64,000 nt of DNA from Streptomyces sp. ISL-96. GTDB lineage: Bacteria; Actinomycetota; Actinomycetes; Streptomycetales; Streptomycetaceae. The position numbers were made by a program, and so were the translations under genes. Position 1 is the first letter of the stretch. Each line of letters starts with the position of its first letter. This document shows positions 35,295 to 44,332 of the stretch, in pieces. Below the pieces are notes generated by a model that worked only from the letters and a program-made list of their open reading frames with translations, was not told the DNA's origin and did no database searches. The DNA is taken from positions 124,001 through 188,000 of the forward strand of contig NZ_JAGGPA010000001.1 of assembly GCF_018614035.1 (NCBI RefSeq), read 5' to 3'.

Positions 35295-36803
35295 ATGGCA
35301 CGGATTGTGGTGATCGGCTCCGGGATGGGCGCGATGGCGTCCGCCGCCCGGCTGGCCGTCGCGGGCCACCGCGTGGCGGTGTACGAGCGCGCGGCGACGT
35401 ACGGCGGCGCGCTGGGCAGGTTCGAGCGGGACGGCTTCGTCTTCGACACGGGGCCGGGCCTGCTGCACCTGCCGGCCGTGTACCGGGACCTGTTCGCCAA
35501 GACCGGCAAGGAGTCCCTGGAGCAGTGCGTCGACCTCGACCCCGTGGACCCGGCGAGCCGCCACCTCTTCGCCGACGGTACGGACGTCTCGCTGCCCAAC
35601 GCCTCGCGCGCCGGTGTCGTTTCCGCGCTGGACGCGGCGCTCGGCGCCGGAGCCGGTGAGCGCTGGGGCGACTTCCTGAACCGGGCCCGCGACGCGTGGG
35701 ACCGGACCAGACGGCCCCTGCTCGAAGAACCACTGTGGCCGGACTGGCAGGTGCTCGGCCGTGACCCCTATCCGTCGCTGCGCCGACGCAGGCTGCTGCG
35801 GCGCGACCGCGTGGCGGCCACGGTCGCGGAAATCGGCGAGTGGGAGCTGTCCGACCCCCGGCTGGCCGCCCTGCTGGACAGTTACGCCCTCGCGTACGGA
35901 CTCGATCCGCGCAACGCCCCCGCGGCGGCCGCCGTACTGCCGTACATGGAGCAGACCTTCGGCAGCTGGTACGTGCGTGGCGGGATGAGGGAGCTGGCAC
36001 GGGCGCTGTACGAACGGTGCCTGGCCCGGAAGGTGGAGTTCGCCTTCGGCGCCGAGGTCGTCGCGATTACCGAGAAGGACGGCCGCGCGGCGGGGGTCGA
36101 GCTGGCCGACGGCACGGTCGCCGCGGCGGACTCGGTGGTCTTCGGGGGCGATCCCCGTCTCCTCGGCGGTATGACACCGGGGCGTGAGGTGTGGACCGCT
36201 GACGACGTCGTGCCGGGGCCGGTTCCCCCGGGCCGGCTCACGGTGTTCCTCGCGCTGCGCGGGAGCCGCCGGGGCGGCGCCGTGCACCGGACGGTGGTCC
36301 ACTCCCCCGACACCGGCGCGGAGGCGTCAGCGGCGTTCGCCGGCGAGCACGCCGAGCGCCCCACCGTCACAGTGCTGCGGCCGGACGACCCACTGACCCG
36401 CCCGGACGACGCGCACGAGGCCGTCACGCTCACGGCGACCGTCGCTGCGCAGGGCCCTGTCGACTGGACGGACGAAGTGCTGGCCGGGCGGTACGCCGAC
36501 GAGGTGGTCGAGGCCGCGCTCGCGGCGGTGCCGGACCTGCGCGAGCGCCTGCTCTGGCGGGAGGTCCGCACCCCGGCGGACACAGCGGCCGCGACCGGCG
36601 CCCCGGGTGGCGCCGTGCCGCCGCCCTCGCTGGCGGGCGCCGGGGGCCGCATGCTTCACCCGGCCAACACCACGCGGCTGCCCGGCCTGCTGCTGGCCGG
36701 AGGCTGGGCACATCCCGGCGGCGGGCTGGCGCACGCCGGAATGTCGGGCGCCCTCGTGGCGGGGCTCGTCGTCGAGGGGGAGGGCTTCCGCGGCTCGCAG
36801 TAG
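35295..36803 (+). CDS. NAD(P)/FAD-dependent oxidoreductase, phytoene-desaturase-like
   Basis: 502 aa. ATG at 35295 (MARIVVIGSGMGAMASAARLAVAGH in two parts); the Rossmann motif GxGxxxxxxA is at 8-17 and ends with a glutamate in VYERAATYGGALGRF. A FAD-contact block is near the C-terminus (LPGLLLAGGWAHPGGGLAHAGMSGALVA). It looks like the CrtI/COG1233 group, which desaturates or isomerises isoprenoids or acts on retinoid-like compounds. No carotenoid genes adjoin it, so the substrate is unknown. Monocistronic. Confidence 0.87.
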   Translation: MARIVVIGSGMGAMASAARLAVAGHRVAVYERAATYGGALGRFERDGFVFDTGPGLLHLPAVYRDLFAKTGKESLEQCVDLDPVDPASRHLFADGTDVSLPNASRAGVVSALDAALGAGAGERWGDFLNRARDAWDRTRRPLLEEPLWPDWQVLGRDPYPSLRRRRLLRRDRVAATVAEIGEWELSDPRLAALLDSYALAYGLDPRNAPAAAAVLPYMEQTFGSWYVRGGMRELARALYERCLARKVEFAFGAEVVAITEKDGRAAGVELADGTVAAADSVVFGGDPRLLGGMTPGREVWTADDVVPGPVPPGRLTVFLALRGSRRGGAVHRTVVHSPDTGAEASAAFAGEHAERPTVTVLRPDDPLTRPDDAHEAVTLTATVAAQGPVDWTDEVLAGRYADEVVEAALAAVPDLRERLLWREVRTPADTAAATGAPGGAVPPPSLAGAGGRMLHPANTTRLPGLLLAGGWAHPGGGLAHAGMSGALVAGLVVEGEGFRGSQ

Positions 36804-36852
36804 GGGCGGGCAGGGCGAGCAGGGACCGGGGCTGGGGCTGGGACCCGGCTGG

Positions 36853-37689
36853 TCAGTAGCGGTACTGCTCGTTGTAGCCGGTGTTGTCGTAGCCGTTCTG
36901 GTACGGCTCCTGGGCCGGCTGCTCGCCGCTGAAGGGCTGCTCGCCGTCACGCTGCTGCGGCACCCAGACGCCGCCGGGCGGGGTCTCGTTGCCGTACTGC
37001 GAGCCGCTGTACTGCTCAGCGCCGTACTCGGGGTTCGCGTACTCCTGAGTTCCGTACTCCTGCGTGCCGTACCCCTGGCCGCCGTACTGCTGGGTGCCGA
37101 TGTACGGGTCGGAGTAGGCGGGGTACTGCTGCTGGTCGGGCGCGTAGTCGTACTGGCCGGTGTACGTCTCCTGGTTCGGCTGTTCGTAGCCGGAGTAGGT
37201 GTCGTACGTGCCGTACCCGGCGCCGAACCCGTCGCTCCGGGACTGCTGTTCGCCCGCGTACGCCGCAACGTCGTAGACGCCGTACTGTCCGGTCTCGTCC
37301 GGCAGCGGCTGCACCGGCGTGTACACCGGCTCCGCCGGGTCGGCGGCCGGCTCGTATTCGAGGTCCGACACCTCCAGCGTCGGCTCCTGCTCGACGGGCC
37401 GCGCACCGCGCTTGCGGCGGCGGCTCTCGCCCGGCTTGCCGCCGATCGCCCAGCCCGTCGAGAAGCCGCGGCGGAACGACAGGGTGACGTACGTCTGGCC
37501 GATCGCGAAGGCGACCGCGCCGCCCGCGATCACGAACACGGACGGCATCAGCACACCGAGCACCACGCCCATGAAGCCGGCGAAGGCGAGCAGCCGCCAT
37601 CTCAGCCGCGCCTTGTACTGCAGCAGCACTTCGCCGAGCAGCCACAGTGCGACAACTCCGAACGCGATGTAGAGGACCGCCCAGCCCAT
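36853..37689 (-). CDS. Membrane protein with Tyr/Gln/Gly-rich disordered tail
   Basis: 278 aa. Three hydrophobic segments lie in the first 75 residues (AVLYIAFGVVALWLLGEVLL; LLAFAGFMGVVLGVLMPSVF; IAGGAVAFAIGQTYVTLSF). A basic patch follows (SRRRKRGARP), and then about 180 residues rich in Tyr, Gln, Gly, Pro and Glu with YGTQEYGTQEYANPEYG-type repeats ending NEQYRY. Conserved in Streptomyces as far as I recall, with no known function. The tail resembles prion-like, phase-separating or adhesive sequences. ATG at 37689. Encoded downstream of metF on the same strand. Confidence 0.85.
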   Translation of the reverse strand: MGWAVLYIAFGVVALWLLGEVLLQYKARLRWRLLAFAGFMGVVLGVLMPSVFVIAGGAVAFAIGQTYVTLSFRRGFSTGWAIGGKPGESRRRKRGARPVEQEPTLEVSDLEYEPAADPAEPVYTPVQPLPDETGQYGVYDVAAYAGEQQSRSDGFGAGYGTYDTYSGYEQPNQETYTGQYDYAPDQQQYPAYSDPYIGTQQYGGQGYGTQEYGTQEYANPEYGAEQYSGSQYGNETPPGGVWVPQQRDGEQPFSGEQPAQEPYQNGYDNTGYNEQYRY

Positions 37690-37740
37690 GCCCGCCCCTC
37701 TCCTACGGCCGCTCCCGCGGAAGGATGCGGGTACGGCCGG

Positions 37741-38658
37741 TCAGGACTGCTCGTGCAGTCCGAGATTCTCGTAGATCTCGAGCGTCGCCGTGGAGTTGTT
37801 GAGCGTGATGAAGTGCAATCCGGGTACGCCCTCGGAGAGCAGCCTCGCGCAGAACTCCGTGGCGAACTCGATGCCAATGGAGCGTACAGCGGCCGGATCG
37901 TCCTTGACGGCGAGGATCCGCTCTTTGACGGCGGCCGGGAAGTGCGCGTTGCTGAGCTGCGGAAGCCTGTCCAACTGCTTGGTACCCGTTACGGGCATGA
38001 CCTCCGGGATGATCGGCGTCTCGCAGCCCGCGGCGGCGACCGCGTCGCGCAGCCGCAGATAGTTCTCCGGCTCGAAGAACATCTGGGTGATCGCGTAGTC
38101 CGCGCCGGCGCGGCACTTGTCCACGAAGTGCCCGATGTCGGTGTCCCAGTCGGTCGAGCGCGGGTGCATCTCGGGGAAGGCCGCGACGCCCACGCAGAAG
38201 TCGCCGGACTCCTTGATGAGCCGCACCAGGTCGGCGGCGTACCGCACGCCCTGCGGGTGCTCGACCCACTCGCCCATCGGGTCGCCGGGCGGGTCGCCGC
38301 GCACGGCGAGGATGTTCCGGATGCCTGCGTCCGCGTACTGGCCGATCATGTTGCGCAGTTCCGCTACGGAGTGGTCCACCGCCGTGAGGTGCGCGACCGG
38401 GGTGAGCGTGGAGTCGGAGGCGATCTGCTCGGTGGCCCCGACCGTTCCGGCGCGGGTGGATCCGCCCGCTCCGTACGTCACGGAGACGAAGCTGGGGGCG
38501 ACCGCCTCGACCCGGCGCAGCGCGTTCCAGAGGTTCCGCTCACCCTTTTCGGTCCTGGGCGCGAAGAACTCGAACGAGTACGAAGTTTTACCGGTCGCGA
38601 GCAGCTCACGCACGGTGGGTGCGTGATCCGTCCTGGTCGAAGCTGTGCCAAGGGCCAT
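37741..38658 (-). CDS. metF: Methylenetetrahydrofolate reductase
   Basis: 305 aa FAD enzyme; reduces 5,10-methylene-THF to 5-methyl-THF for methionine synthesis. Family blocks: [19 protein letters not shown] (about 21-39), [39 protein letters not shown] and [16 protein letters not shown]. Full length for the bacterial short form. ATG at 38658. It follows thiE on the same strand with a 128-bp gap that carries an inverted repeat. I see no SAM or SAH riboswitch in front of it. Confidence 0.97.
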   Translation of the reverse strand: MALGTASTRTDHAPTVRELLATGKTSYSFEFFAPRTEKGERNLWNALRRVEAVAPSFVSVTYGAGGSTRAGTVGATEQIASDSTLTPVAHLTAVDHSVAELRNMIGQYADAGIRNILAVRGDPPGDPMGEWVEHPQGVRYAADLVRLIKESGDFCVGVAAFPEMHPRSTDWDTDIGHFVDKCRAGADYAITQMFFEPENYLRLRDAVAAAGCETPIIPEVMPVTGTKQLDRLPQLSNAHFPAAVKERILAVKDDPAAVRSIGIEFATEFCARLLSEGVPGLHFITLNNSTATLEIYENLGLHEQS

Positions 38659-38723
38659 ACCCGCAGGTTAACCAGGGCTCGGCGCGGCCCCAACAAAAGC
38701 GGGTGTTATGTCCGTATTGCCAG

Positions 38724-38757
38724 ATTGTTGTCCACCTGTCGGACACCCGTGGACAGT
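38724..38757. promoter_or_regulatory. Inverted repeat between thiE and metF
   Basis: TGTCCAC and GTGGACA form 7-nt inverted arms separated by about 13 nt; the left part also reads TTGTCCACC, close to a Streptomyces DnaA box. It lies upstream of the metF start on the minus strand and could be an operator or a weak thiE terminator. Undecided. Confidence 0.4.
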
Positions 38758-38786
38758 CGTGGGCGGCCCGAGCCGGCCCTGGACGG

Positions 38787-39443
38787 CTATCCGGCGTACG
38801 CCCTGACCCTCTTCGCGAGCGCGGCCGCGGCGGCGGCCGGGTCGTCGGCCTCGGTGATCGCCCGCACGACCACGACCCTGCGGGCACCGGCCTCCAGCAC
38901 CTCGTCGAGATTGCCGGCGTCGATGCCGCCGATCGCGAACCACGGCCGGTCCTGGCGCAGCGCGGCGGCGTACCGGACGAGGCCGAGGCCAGGGGCGTAA
39001 CGGCCGGGCTTGGTGGGGGTGGGCCAGCAGGGGCCCGTGCAGAAGTAGTCCACGCCGGGCTCGGCGACGGCCGCGTCGACCTCGGACTCGCCGTGCGTGG
39101 AGCGGCCGACGAGGACGTCGGCGCCGAGGATCGCGCGCGCGGCCGGAACCGGCAGGTCACCCTGTCCCAGGTGCAGCACGCCGGCGCCGATGGCGTGTGC
39201 CACGTCGGCCCGGTCGTTCACGGCGAGCAGCTTGCCGTGCCGGCGGCAGGCGTCGTCGAAGACCTGGAGGTGCTCCAGCTCCTCGCCGGCCTCCATGCCC
39301 TTGTCGCGCAGCTGCACGATGTCCACGCCGGAGGACAGGACGGCGTCCAGGAACTCCGGAAGGTCGCCCTGACGCTTTCGCGCGTCCGTGCACAGGTACA
39401 GCCGGGCATCGGCAAGCAGTGCGCGCTTCGTGGACGCGGGCAT
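38787..39443 (-). CDS. thiE: Thiamine-phosphate synthase
   Basis: 218 aa TIM barrel joining the pyrimidine and thiazole moieties to thiamine monophosphate. Conserved: [19 protein letters not shown] (about 34-52), [56 protein letters not shown], and [15 protein letters not shown] at 39443. It lies apart from and on the opposite strand to thiO-thiS-thiG, about 2.4 kb away, and has no THI box that I can see. Confidence 0.97.
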   Translation of the reverse strand: MPASTKRALLADARLYLCTDARKRQGDLPEFLDAVLSSGVDIVQLRDKGMEAGEELEHLQVFDDACRRHGKLLAVNDRADVAHAIGAGVLHLGQGDLPVPAARAILGADVLVGRSTHGESEVDAAVAEPGVDYFCTGPCWPTPTKPGRYAPGLGLVRYAAALRQDRPWFAIGGIDAGNLDEVLEAGARRVVVVRAITEADDPAAAAAALAKRVRAYAG

Positions 39444-39520
39444 GGTGGTGTCCCCCCGTTGGTGGGCGGTGCACGGGCCGTCGAGGGCCCGTACACCGCG
39501 TGCGGTTATGTCGGCAGAGG

Positions 39521-39886
39521 TCAGACGGCGAGCGCCTGGGCGCGCCGCTTCACCTCCGTGCCGCGATTCTCACTCAACGCCTGCGCGGGGGTACCGGGCA
39601 GGGTCGGGTCGGGAGTGAAGAGCCACTCGAGCATCTCTTCGTCGGAGAAGCCGTCGTCCTTCAGGAGCGTCAGGGTCCCAGCGAGACCCTTGACCACCTT
39701 GTCGCCGTCAATGAAGGCGGCAGGCACCTGAAGCGCCCGGTTCTCTCCACGGCGTACGGCGATCAGCTGGCCTTCCCTGACCAGCTGCCGGACGCGCGTC
39801 ACCTCGACACCGAGCATTTCGGCGATGTCGGGGAGGTAGAGCCAGGCGGGGACGAGAGCATCGATCTTTGCGTCAATCTCGGTCAC
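39521..39886 (-). CDS. Rv2175c-like DNA-binding protein
   Basis: 121 aa. Start GTG at 39886 ([20 protein letters not shown]); an open frame to 40144 overlaps the next gene. Residues about 17-65 form a MerR-like winged helix-turn-helix ([35 protein letters not shown]), and the Rv2175c C-terminal domain ([31 protein letters not shown]) completes it. The Mycobacterium tuberculosis homologue binds DNA and is phosphorylated by the PASTA-kinase-like PknL. Here a Ser/Thr kinase gene lies about 4.4 kb away, so a similar pair is plausible. Conserved Thr near the N-terminus. Confidence 0.88.
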   Translation of the reverse strand: MTEIDAKIDALVPAWLYLPDIAEMLGVEVTRVRQLVREGQLIAVRRGENRALQVPAAFIDGDKVVKGLAGTLTLLKDDGFSDEEMLEWLFTPDPTLPGTPAQALSENRGTEVKRRAQALAV

Positions 39887-39954
39887 GGGACAAGCGTGCC
39901 ACCTGGGACTGACAGCCGGTAGTCGGGGCCAGCCGTCCGGGCCGCGGTGACCGC

Positions 39955-41193
39955 CTAAAGGGTGGCGTTCTTGAGCGGGACGGACGGATCGGCGGCCCGC
40001 TCGGGGTCGAGCCGGGCGCCCGAAGCGATGAGCCTGCGGCCCTGCGCGAGGTCGCGCGGCCGGGCCACCGTGAGCAGCGCGACGAGCGCCCCCTCGCGCA
40101 GCCAGCACACCGTCCAGGCGGCGCCGTCGGGGTCGCCGCGCCACACCGTCGCGTCGGCGCCGGCGTGATGGCCCGCGTACTGCACGAAGCGGCCGAACTG
40201 CTCGGACCAGAAGTACGGGACGGGGTCGTACTCCTGCGGTGTCTCGCCGGGGCTGTTCGCCGCGACGATGTTCGCCGCGACCGTGCGCGGTCCCTGGAGC
40301 GCGTTGTCCCAGTGGTGGACGAGCAGGCGTTGGCCGTAGCGCGCGGAGGGGAAGGAGGCGCAGTCCCCGACGGCGTACACGTCGGGCTGCGAGGTGCGCA
40401 GGCGCGCGTCGGCGGTGACGGAGCCGTCCGGGCCGAGCGCGATGCCCGAGCCTGCGAGCCAGGCCGTCGCGGGCCTGGCGCCGATGCCGACGACCACCGC
40501 TTCCGCCGCGAGCCGCCGGCCGTCGGCGAGGACGACCGTGCCGGGCTCGATCGCCGCGACGAGCGCGCCGGTGAGCAGTTCGGCGCCGCTCTCGGCGTAC
40601 CAGGCGGCCATGGGCGCGGCGACCTCGGCGGGCATGGTGCCCGCGAGCGGCCGGTCCGCCGCTTCGACGACGGTTACCGCGCAGCCGGCCTCGCGGGCGG
40701 CCGTGGTGAACTCCGCGCCGATCCAGCCGGCCCCGACGACCACGATGTCGTGCTTCCGGTCGAGCACGGGCCGCAGCCGGGCGGCGTCGTCGAGGGTGCG
40801 CAGGAGATGGACTCCCTGGACGCCCTCGCTGCCCGGCAGCGTGATGGGCACCGCTCCTGTGGCGACGACCAGTACGTCGTACGGAACCGCCCCCGAGGGA
40901 GTGTCGATTTCGTGCGCGCCGGGGCGTACGCCCGACACTTCACGCCCCAGGTGGAGTTCGATGCCGAGCGCCTCGAAGTCGACGTCGAAGGCCGACTCCT
41001 CGGCCGTGCCGAGCAGCACCGCCTTGGACAGCGGCGGCCTGTCGTACGGCTGATGCGGCTCGGCGCCGATCAGCGTGACGGATCCGGTCCAGCCCTGGTC
41101 GCGCAGGGCCACCGCAGTCTGCACGCCGGCCATTCCCGCGCCGACGATGACGACGCGCCGCTCTGCTGTCTGCCTCTGCCTCTGGTCGCTCAC
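39955..41193 (-). CDS. FAD/NAD(P)-dependent ferredoxin-reductase-like oxidoreductase
   Basis: 412 aa. FAD motif VVIVGAGMAGVQTAVALRDQG (split: about 14-23 and on), PYDRPPLSKAVL, LVVATGAVP, NAD(P) motif VVVGAGWIGAEFTTAARE (about 146-163), and the C-terminal FAD motif DVYAVGDCASFPS. The C-terminal reductase domain (YFWSEQFGRFVQYAGH) is typical of rubredoxin/ferredoxin reductases serving P450s or dioxygenases. No ferredoxin or P450 gene is nearby, so the partner is unknown. GTG start. Probably in an operon with the small gene upstream. Confidence 0.92.
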   Translation of the reverse strand: MSDQRQRQTAERRVVIVGAGMAGVQTAVALRDQGWTGSVTLIGAEPHQPYDRPPLSKAVLLGTAEESAFDVDFEALGIELHLGREVSGVRPGAHEIDTPSGAVPYDVLVVATGAVPITLPGSEGVQGVHLLRTLDDAARLRPVLDRKHDIVVVGAGWIGAEFTTAAREAGCAVTVVEAADRPLAGTMPAEVAAPMAAWYAESGAELLTGALVAAIEPGTVVLADGRRLAAEAVVVGIGARPATAWLAGSGIALGPDGSVTADARLRTSQPDVYAVGDCASFPSARYGQRLLVHHWDNALQGPRTVAANIVAANSPGETPQEYDPVPYFWSEQFGRFVQYAGHHAGADATVWRGDPDGAAWTVCWLREGALVALLTVARPRDLAQGRRLIASGARLDPERAADPSVPLKNATL

Positions 41194-41260
41194 CCGGTCA
41201 CTGTAGGGCGGCGTGTGCCGCTGTTCTCAAGGCCGCGAAGGGGAGATCCCTGACACACCA

Positions 41261-41611
41261 TCACACCGATGGAGACGGCAGCTCCTCGACGACGCTCGTC
41301 CCGCTGCCCTCCTGGGACTCCCACGCCCAGGTCTCCTCCAGACGCACGCGCCCGTCGGGGAGGGCGACGACGGTGGACGTGCAGTGGCCCGACGACGTGG
41401 TGCCGTCCTGCTTCAGCTGTACGTACCGGAAGTCCAGCGCGTCGCCCTCGCGCGTGCCGACGAGATGGCCGTGTACGACGTCGCCGCCCGCGTAGTCGGC
41501 CCAGATCCGGCCGTCCTGCTCGTGGTACGTGAAGCGGGTTCGGGTCCCGACCTGGCCGGGTGCCTGGTCGGCGACGGGCGAGAGGACGAGTCCGTCGAGC
41601 GAGCGGGCCAC
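41261..41611 (-). CDS. Hypothetical protein, small beta-rich (n-acetylglutamate-synthase-like annotation in relatives)
   Basis: 116 aa, ATG at 41611. No signal peptide. Alternating hydrophobic strands (FTYHEQDGRIWADYAGGDVVHGHLVGTREGDALDFRYVQL in parts; GHCTSTVVALPDGRVRLEETWAWES) suggest a lipocalin/avidin-like barrel. Similar Streptomyces proteins are often labelled N-acetylglutamate synthase without evidence. It lies divergent from the TPP-riboswitch/thiO transcription unit and 67 nt upstream of the flavoprotein gene. Function not known. Confidence 0.7.
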   Translation of the reverse strand: MARSLDGLVLSPVADQAPGQVGTRTRFTYHEQDGRIWADYAGGDVVHGHLVGTREGDALDFRYVQLKQDGTTSSGHCTSTVVALPDGRVRLEETWAWESQEGSGTSVVEELPSPSV

Positions 41612-41705
41612 TGGAGTTGCTCCCTTACAGCGCGTTGGGGCCGGGCGTTAGGGTGGCCACCGTACTGCTGCCATCCGGGGGACGCCCCCGGAACCCCAGC
41701 AGGAA

Positions 41706-41803
41706 AACCACTCGCGGGAGTCCGGGCGTACCGGGCTGAGAGGGAGGCTGGGCGGCCTCCGACCGTACGAACCTGATCCGGGTCATGCCGGCGAAGGGAG
41801 GGG
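41706..41803 (+). promoter_or_regulatory. TPP riboswitch (THI element)
   Basis: The conserved blocks are in order: CGGGAGTCCGG, CTGAGAGGGAGGCT (about 41735-41749) and CGAACCTGATCCGGGTCATG with GCCGGCGAAGGGAG (about 41768-41800). The 3' end contains GGGAGGGG, the ribosome-binding site of thiO 10 nt before its ATG, so thiamine pyrophosphate binding should hide it. Translational control is inferred. Only the thiO-thiS-thiG operon follows. Confidence 0.95.
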
Positions 41804-41813
41804 CTGGACGCCC

Positions 41814-43025
41814 ATGTCGCGTACATCGGATACATCCGACACATCAGACGTCCTCGTCATCGGGGGCGGAATCATCGGCCTGGTGACGGCCTGGCGGGCC
41901 GCGCAACGGGGGCTGCGCGTCGCTGTGGCCGATCCGGAGCCGGGCGGCGGGGCCGCGCGGGTCGCAGCCGGAATGCTCGCCGCCGTCACCGAGCTGCACT
42001 ATGGCGAGCAGACGCTGCTCGGGCTCAATCTCGCGTCCGCCGAGCGCTATCCGGCGTTCGTCGCCGAGCTGGAGGCAGCGAGCGGGCAGGACACCGGTTA
42101 CCGCTCGTGCGGCACGCTCGCGGTCGCGCTCGACACGGACGACCGCGCCCATCTGCGCGAGCTCCATGAGCTGCAACGCCGCTCCGGCCTGGAGTCCGAG
42201 TGGCTCACGGGGCGCGAATGCCGCCGCCTGGAGCCGATGCTCGCGCCGGGCGTGCGCGGGGGCCTGCGGGTGGACGGCGACCATCAGGTCGACCCGAGGC
42301 GGCTCGCCGCTGCCCTTCTGACAGCCTGCGAGCGGGCCGGAGTGGCATTCCACCGCGGTTGGGTGGATCGGCTGTCTGTCGTACGGGAACGGGCCTCCGG
42401 GGCCGTACTGGCCGACGGGACGGAGCTCGCCGCCGGCCAGGTGGTACTGGCGGCCGGCAGCCTCAGCGGCAGGCTCGCGGGCGTACCGGAGGAGGTGCTG
42501 CCGCCGGTACGGCCGGTGAAGGGGCAGGTGGTGCGGCTGGCCGTGCCACCCGCGTACGCGCCCTTCCTGAGCCGGACCGTGCGTGCGGTAGTGCGGGGCA
42601 GTCACGTCTATCTCGTGCCGCGCGAGAACGGCGAGCTGGTCGTCGGCGCGACGAGCGAGGAGCTCGGCTGGGACACGACGGTCACGGCGGGCGGCGTGTA
42701 CGAGCTGCTGCGCGACGCGCACGAGCTGGTGCCCGGGATCACCGAGCTGCCCCTTACGGAGACCCGCGCGGGGCTGCGGCCCGGCTCCCCGGACAACGCA
42801 CCACTGCTGGGGCCGACCGCGCTGCCGGGGCTTCATCTGGCCACCGGGCACTACCGCAACGGGGTGCTCCTCACGCCGGTCACGGGCGATGCGATGGCCG
42901 CTGTGCTGACCGGCGGGGAGCTGCCGGAAGAGGCGCGTGCGTTCAGCCCGCTGCGCTTCGCGCCGACACCGCCCGCCTTGTCCTCCGCCTCCCCCGCCTC
43001 CGTACCGCAGGAGCAGCCCGCATGA
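41814..43025 (+). CDS. thiO: Glycine oxidase
   Basis: 403 aa FAD enzyme of the DAO family that oxidises glycine to the dehydroglycine used in thiazole formation. FAD motif DVLVIGGGIIGLVTAWRAAQRG (split: about 11-20), VAAGMLAAVTELHYGEQ (about 46-62), and a C-terminal HLATGHYRNGVLLTPVTG. ATG at 41814 behind the TPP riboswitch. The stop overlaps thiS (ATGA). Confidence 0.95.
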   Translation: MSRTSDTSDTSDVLVIGGGIIGLVTAWRAAQRGLRVAVADPEPGGGAARVAAGMLAAVTELHYGEQTLLGLNLASAERYPAFVAELEAASGQDTGYRSCGTLAVALDTDDRAHLRELHELQRRSGLESEWLTGRECRRLEPMLAPGVRGGLRVDGDHQVDPRRLAAALLTACERAGVAFHRGWVDRLSVVRERASGAVLADGTELAAGQVVLAAGSLSGRLAGVPEEVLPPVRPVKGQVVRLAVPPAYAPFLSRTVRAVVRGSHVYLVPRENGELVVGATSEELGWDTTVTAGGVYELLRDAHELVPGITELPLTETRAGLRPGSPDNAPLLGPTALPGLHLATGHYRNGVLLTPVTGDAMAAVLTGGELPEEARAFSPLRFAPTPPALSSASPASVPQEQPA

Positions 43026-43222
43026 CCATTTCCGTGAACGGCGAGACCCGCGAGGTCGTCGCCGGTACGACGCTGGGCGCGCTCGTCGCGACCCTTACCA
43101 AGGCCCCTTCGGGGGTCGCCGCAGCCCTCAACGAAACCGTCGTACCGCGCGGGCAGTGGGATGCCACCACGCTCGGCGACGGTGACCGTATCGAAGTCCT
43201 CACCGCAGTCCAGGGAGGCTGA
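43022..43222 (+). CDS. thiS: Sulfur carrier protein ThiS
   Basis: 66 aa ubiquitin-like carrier, ATG at 43022 overlapping the thiO stop by 4 nt. Reads MTISVNGETREV and ends with the essential diglycine (TAVQGG), which is adenylated and thiocarboxylated. Provides sulfur for thiazole synthase, encoded 3 nt downstream. Confidence 0.96.
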   Translation: MTISVNGETREVVAGTTLGALVATLTKAPSGVAAALNETVVPRGQWDATTLGDGDRIEVLTAVQGG

Positions 43223-44020
<798 letters not shown>

Positions 44021-44043
44021 CCCCGGCCGCCGCTGCGCGGAGC

Positions 44044-44255
44044 TTGTTCCCCACCCCGCCCCTTCCCTAGACCGGGGCAAGCCCCGGACCCCGGACGCCC
44101 TGCGGGCGTGTCCTCAAACGCCGGACGGGCTGGATTGCCCGCTCAGCGGCACCGTCCAGCCCGTCCGGCGCTTGAGGACCGGGGTCTGGGGCGGAGCCAC
44201 AGTTCGGGAAGGGGCGGGGTGGGGAACGGGCCCGCCGCAGGCGACCCGCCCGCGT
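44044..44255. repeat. Dispersed intergenic repeat, copy B (full palindrome)
   Basis: Most complete copy. TCCTCAAACGCCGGACGGGC (44111-44130) and its complement ending CGCTTGAGGA (up to 44178) form about 24-nt near-perfect inverted arms around a 20-nt loop. They are flanked by CCCGCCCCTTCCC on the left and CAGTTCGGGAAGGGGCGGG on the right, themselves mutually inverted. Lies between thiG and the kinase gene; could act as a terminator for thiG. Confidence 0.85.
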
Positions 44256-44332
44256 CACAGATCCGCTGCAGTACGGTCCCCACCTCACCCAGCGCGCGAA
44301 GCGTGTCAGCGGCGGCTCGTAGACTCCACTCC

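Noticed and set aside
38659..38786. SAM or SAH riboswitch upstream of metF
   Set aside because: No conserved SAM-I/II or SAH core could be recognised in the 128-bp gap.
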